Assembly (NCBI GenBank): GCA_949299395.1
Contig: CASGAB010000003.1
Location: 64,137-128,136 of the forward strand
DNA length: 64,000 nucleotides
Reading direction: 5' to 3'
Source of the DNA: an uncultured bacterium
Lineage (GTDB): Bacteria > Bacillota_I > Bacilli_A > RFN20 > CAG-826
In this document: one piece after another, positions 61,692 to 64,000 of the stretch
Numbering within the stretch: position 1 is the stretch's first letter
Layout: each line of letters begins with the position of its first letter
Translations under genes and position numbers: made by a program
The notes under the pieces: generated by a model
Told to the model about the DNA's origin: nothing
Database searches by the model: none
The model's input: the letters and a program-made list of their open reading frames with translations, nothing else

Positions 61692-64000
61692 ATTAATTCT
61701 CCATCGACTTCAACTAATTCTTCTTTATCAAAATAATTCCAGCAACGTTTACATTTTTCTCCTTCATGATGGATAACTTTAACGTATGTTACATTACCTT
61801 TATTTTCACTTAAAGAATCATCTAAAACAACTTCTGAAACAATTAAAAGTTTTGTAACTTCTTCTAAAGTTGTTTCTTTTAAAATTTCTTTTAATGAATC
61901 ATCAAAAACATTGATATATATCTTTGCTTCTTGATTAGATTTAATCAAGCCTTCATTTCTTTTTGCTTCACAAACTTTAAAGACATCTTCTCTTAAAGAA
62001 AGCAATTTTTCATATTTTTCTAAATAAGATTTATCAAATTCATGGCTTTCTCTAACCATTTCATAAAGTTGAACGTTTTCTTTAGTTTTAAATGGATAAT
62101 TTTGATTAACTTCTTCCATTGTGAAAGGTAAGATTGGATTAAGCATAACCATCAATGAATATGTGATTTCATTTAAAACTTTTACAACTTGTTTTCTTCT
62201 TAAAGAAGATTCATCTTCACAATATAAAATATCTTTTGTGATATCTAAATAGAATGAAGATAAATCACTAGACATAAAGCCTAAAATTTTAGTCATTCCA
62301 TTTAAGAAATCATAACGATTAAATGCAGCTAAATAATCATTTTTAACGCTTTCAAATTTAGCTAAAACACATTTATCAACAAGTTCAGTAATTTCAACAT
62401 TTTCATTTGGATTATAGGTATTAATATTTCCAAGCAAGAATCTAAAAGTATTACGAATTTTACGATATTGTTCGCTAATTGTTTTAACAATACCTTCAGA
62501 AATTCTAACATCTTGTTGATAATCAATTAATGCTGCCCAAAGTCTTAAAGTATCTGCTCCATAAACTTCAATAATCTTTAATGGATCAATACCGTTTCCT
62601 TTTGATTTAGACATCTTTTCCCAAGTTTCATCCATAACAAAGCCATGAGAAACAACTTCTTTATATGGAGCAACATGATTTGTCGCAACACTTAAAATTA
62701 AAGAAGAGTTAAACCAACCTCTATATTGGTCACTTCCTTCTAAATATAAATCAGCAGGATATTTTAATCCTCTTTCTTTTAAAACTCCGTTCCAAGAAGA
62801 TCCACTATCAAACCAAACGTCCATGATGTCTTTTTCTTTACGATAAATTCCGTTTGGAGAATGTTCATTTTTATAACCTTCTGGTAAAAGATCTTTTGCT
62901 TCTTTTTCATACCAAACGTTAGAACCAAATTCTCTAACTAATTTTTCGATATAATCAAAGACATCTTTTTCAATAATTGGAGTATTGTCTTCACAATAAA
63001 TAATAGGAAGTGGAACACCCCAAATTCTTTGACGTGAAATACACCAGTCATTACGATCTTTAATCATGTTGACCATACGTGTTTCACCCCAAACTGGTGA
63101 CCATTTAATATTATGAATTGCGTTAATTAATTCTTCTCTAATTGGGTCAATTGAGCAGAACCATTGATCAGTTGCTCTAAAAATAACTGGTTTATGAGTT
63201 CTCCAATCGTGTGGATAAGAGTGAACAATTTCTTCTTCTTTTAATAAAACGTTATTTTCTCTTAAAATTTTTAAAACTTCTTCATTTGCATCTTCATAGA
63301 AAAGTCCAGCAAGTCTTTCCCCTGCATCAAAAGTCATTTTTCCGTGTTCATCAACAGGACAATATGGTTTAATTCCGTATTTTAAACAAACTAAATAGTC
63401 ATCTTCACCATGTCCTGGAGCAATATGAACTAAACCTGAACCACTATCTGCTGTAACATAATCACCTAATATTAAAACTGATTCTCTATCATAGAAAGGA
63501 TGTTTTGCTTTTAATCCTTCCATTTCTGTACCATTAAATTCTTTAATTAATTCACATTTAGTTAAGCCGAGTTGTTCTTTAAGTGAATTTTCTAAATCTC
63601 TTAAGAAAACAAGTTTTCCTAAATTTGTATCAAATAAACCATAAATAAACGTTGGATTAGCACAGATTGCTAAGTTAGCTGGTAAAGTCCAAGGAGTTGT
63701 TGTCCAAATAACAAAACGAGCATCATTAGGGATTAAATCTTTTCCATCAACACAGTTAAAAGCAACGAAAATTGTTGTAGCTTTTACATCATGATATTCA
63801 ATTTCTGCTTCTGCTAAAGCTGATTCACTTGAAGGAGACCAATAAACTGGTTTTAATCCTTTATAAATAAGTCCATTTAAAGCCATTTCAGCAAAACAAT
63901 GGATTTCATTAGCTTCGAATTCTTTATTTAAAGTAAAGTATGGATGTTCATAATCTCCTAAACAACCAAGTCGAACAATACCTTCTTTTTGGCGTTCAAT
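61658..64000 (-). CDS. ileS: Isoleucyl-tRNA synthetase, C-terminal part (5' end outside window)
   Basis: The frame is open to the edge of the window and continues past it, so the N-terminal catalytic HIGH region is missing. Present are the stretch GIVRLGCLGDYEHPYFTL, the editing domain (IWTTTPWTLPANLAICANP; GHGEDDYLVCLKYG), NDWCISRQRIWGVPLPI, the KMSKS loop (WEKMSKSKGNGIDPL), the anticodon-binding domain and a C-terminal zinc finger (CKRCWNYF followed by CPRC). It overlaps the lspA start by 34 bp. Confidence 0.97.
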   Translation of the reverse strand: MERQKEGIVRLGCLGDYEHPYFTLNKEFEANEIHCFAEMALNGLIYKGLKPVYWSPSSESALAEAEIEYHDVKATTIFVAFNCVDGKDLIPNDARFVIWTTTPWTLPANLAICANPTFIYGLFDTNLGKLVFLRDLENSLKEQLGLTKCELIKEFNGTEMEGLKAKHPFYDRESVLILGDYVTADSGSGLVHIAPGHGEDDYLVCLKYGIKPYCPVDEHGKMTFDAGERLAGLFYEDANEEVLKILRENNVLLKEEEIVHSYPHDWRTHKPVIFRATDQWFCSIDPIREELINAIHNIKWSPVWGETRMVNMIKDRNDWCISRQRIWGVPLPIIYCEDNTPIIEKDVFDYIEKLVREFGSNVWYEKEAKDLLPEGYKNEHSPNGIYRKEKDIMDVWFDSGSSWNGVLKERGLKYPADLYLEGSDQYRGWFNSSLILSVATNHVAPYKEVVSHGFVMDETWEKMSKSKGNGIDPLKIIEVYGADTLRLWAALIDYQQDVRISEGIVKTISEQYRKIRNTFRFLLGNINTYNPNENVEITELVDKCVLAKFESVKNDYLAAFNRYDFLNGMTKILGFMSSDLSSFYLDITKDILYCEDESSLRRKQVVKVLNEITYSLMVMLNPILPFTMEEVNQNYPFKTKENVQLYEMVRESHEFDKSYLEKYEKLLSLREDVFKVCEAKRNEGLIKSNQEAKIYINVFDDSLKEILKETTLEEVTKLLIVSEVVLDDSLSENKGNVTYVKVIHHEGEKCKRCWNYFDKEELVEVDGELICPRCLKVLKK

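Noticed and set aside
1-64000. CRISPR arrays, tRNA or rRNA genes, prophage or insertion sequences
   Set aside because: No repeat-spacer pattern, conserved tRNA arms, rRNA segments, transposases or phage structural genes were seen; all sizeable frames belong to housekeeping genes.

Overview
The window is a gene-dense, very AT-rich stretch of bacterial chromosome. The gene set and gene order are those of a Firmicute of the Bacilli/Mollicutes type. Many neighbourhoods match Bacillus subtilis order: era-recO-glyS-dnaG-rpoD-trmK-nif3-ispH-cshB-nfo-ispG; plsY next to parE-parC; yqeG-yqeH-yhbY-yqeK; xerD-deoB; yqhY-nusB-xseA-xseB; ruvA-ruvB-secDF-recJ-relA-hisS-aspS; rplU-prp-rpmA-obg; ysoA-tig-lon-engB-valS; rnhC and mutS2-uvrC; ileS-lspA-rluD. 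Genes that usually interleave are missing (for example aroE, nadD, rsfS, clpX, lonB, queA, tgt, yajC, apt, dtd). RecO and RecJ are short, the EF-P loop is Mollicutes-like, and isoprenoids come from the MEP pathway (ispG, ispH). This suggests a streamlined, probably host-associated lineage between typical Bacilli and Mollicutes, perhaps Acholeplasma- or RF39-like; the placement is inference. UGA is read as stop (trmK, ruvA), Trp is UGG, so the code is standard.

Layout. 1-8035 (+): one long operon of era, recO, glycyl-tRNA synthetase, primase, two tandem sigma-70 factors, trmK and a Nif3-like protein. 8018-12221: ispH (-), DEAD-box helicase and endonuclease IV (+), ispG (-). 12317-13944 (+): L33, a metallo-beta-lactamase-fold hydrolase, EF-P and YneF. 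13984-19670: plsY (-), topoisomerase IV parE-parC (+), a small membrane protein (-). 19820-22364 (+): the YqeG/YqeH/YhbY/YqeK ribosome-assembly and Ap4A cluster. 22631-26292 (-): an unknown protein, an ABC permease, a lipoprotein and phosphopentomutase. 26366-38095 (-): recombination, repair, tRNA synthetase and (p)ppGpp genes. 38144-45481 (-): recJ, secDF, ruvB, a frameshifted ruvA and obg. 45543-46469 (-): the L21/Prp/L27 operon. 46666-58915 (-): a small membrane peptide, valS, engB, lon, tig, a YsoA-like protein, uvrC and mutS2. 59167-64000: rnhC (+), then rluD, lspA and the C-terminal part of ileS (-). There are no rRNA or tRNA genes, insertion sequences, CRISPR arrays or prophage genes, and no gene-free stretch over 300 bp.

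Most of the window is ordinary housekeeping. The points that stand out are: (i) two complete group-1-like sigma factors side by side; (ii) a 15-base motif, TTTGTAGCATTCTTG, 21-22 nt before the start codons of two otherwise unrelated orphan genes, in one case within a long hairpin that also hides the ribosome-binding site; (iii) a repeated pattern of -10 boxes 6-8 nt before the start codon without Shine-Dalgarno sequences, which suggests leaderless mRNAs; (iv) intrinsic terminators placed inside the coding region of the convergent neighbour at three gene pairs; (v) a one-base frameshift in ruvA at an 8-T run; (vi) a native Cys-rich, six-histidine tail on HisRS; and (vii) an EF-P whose modified loop lysine is replaced by methionine.
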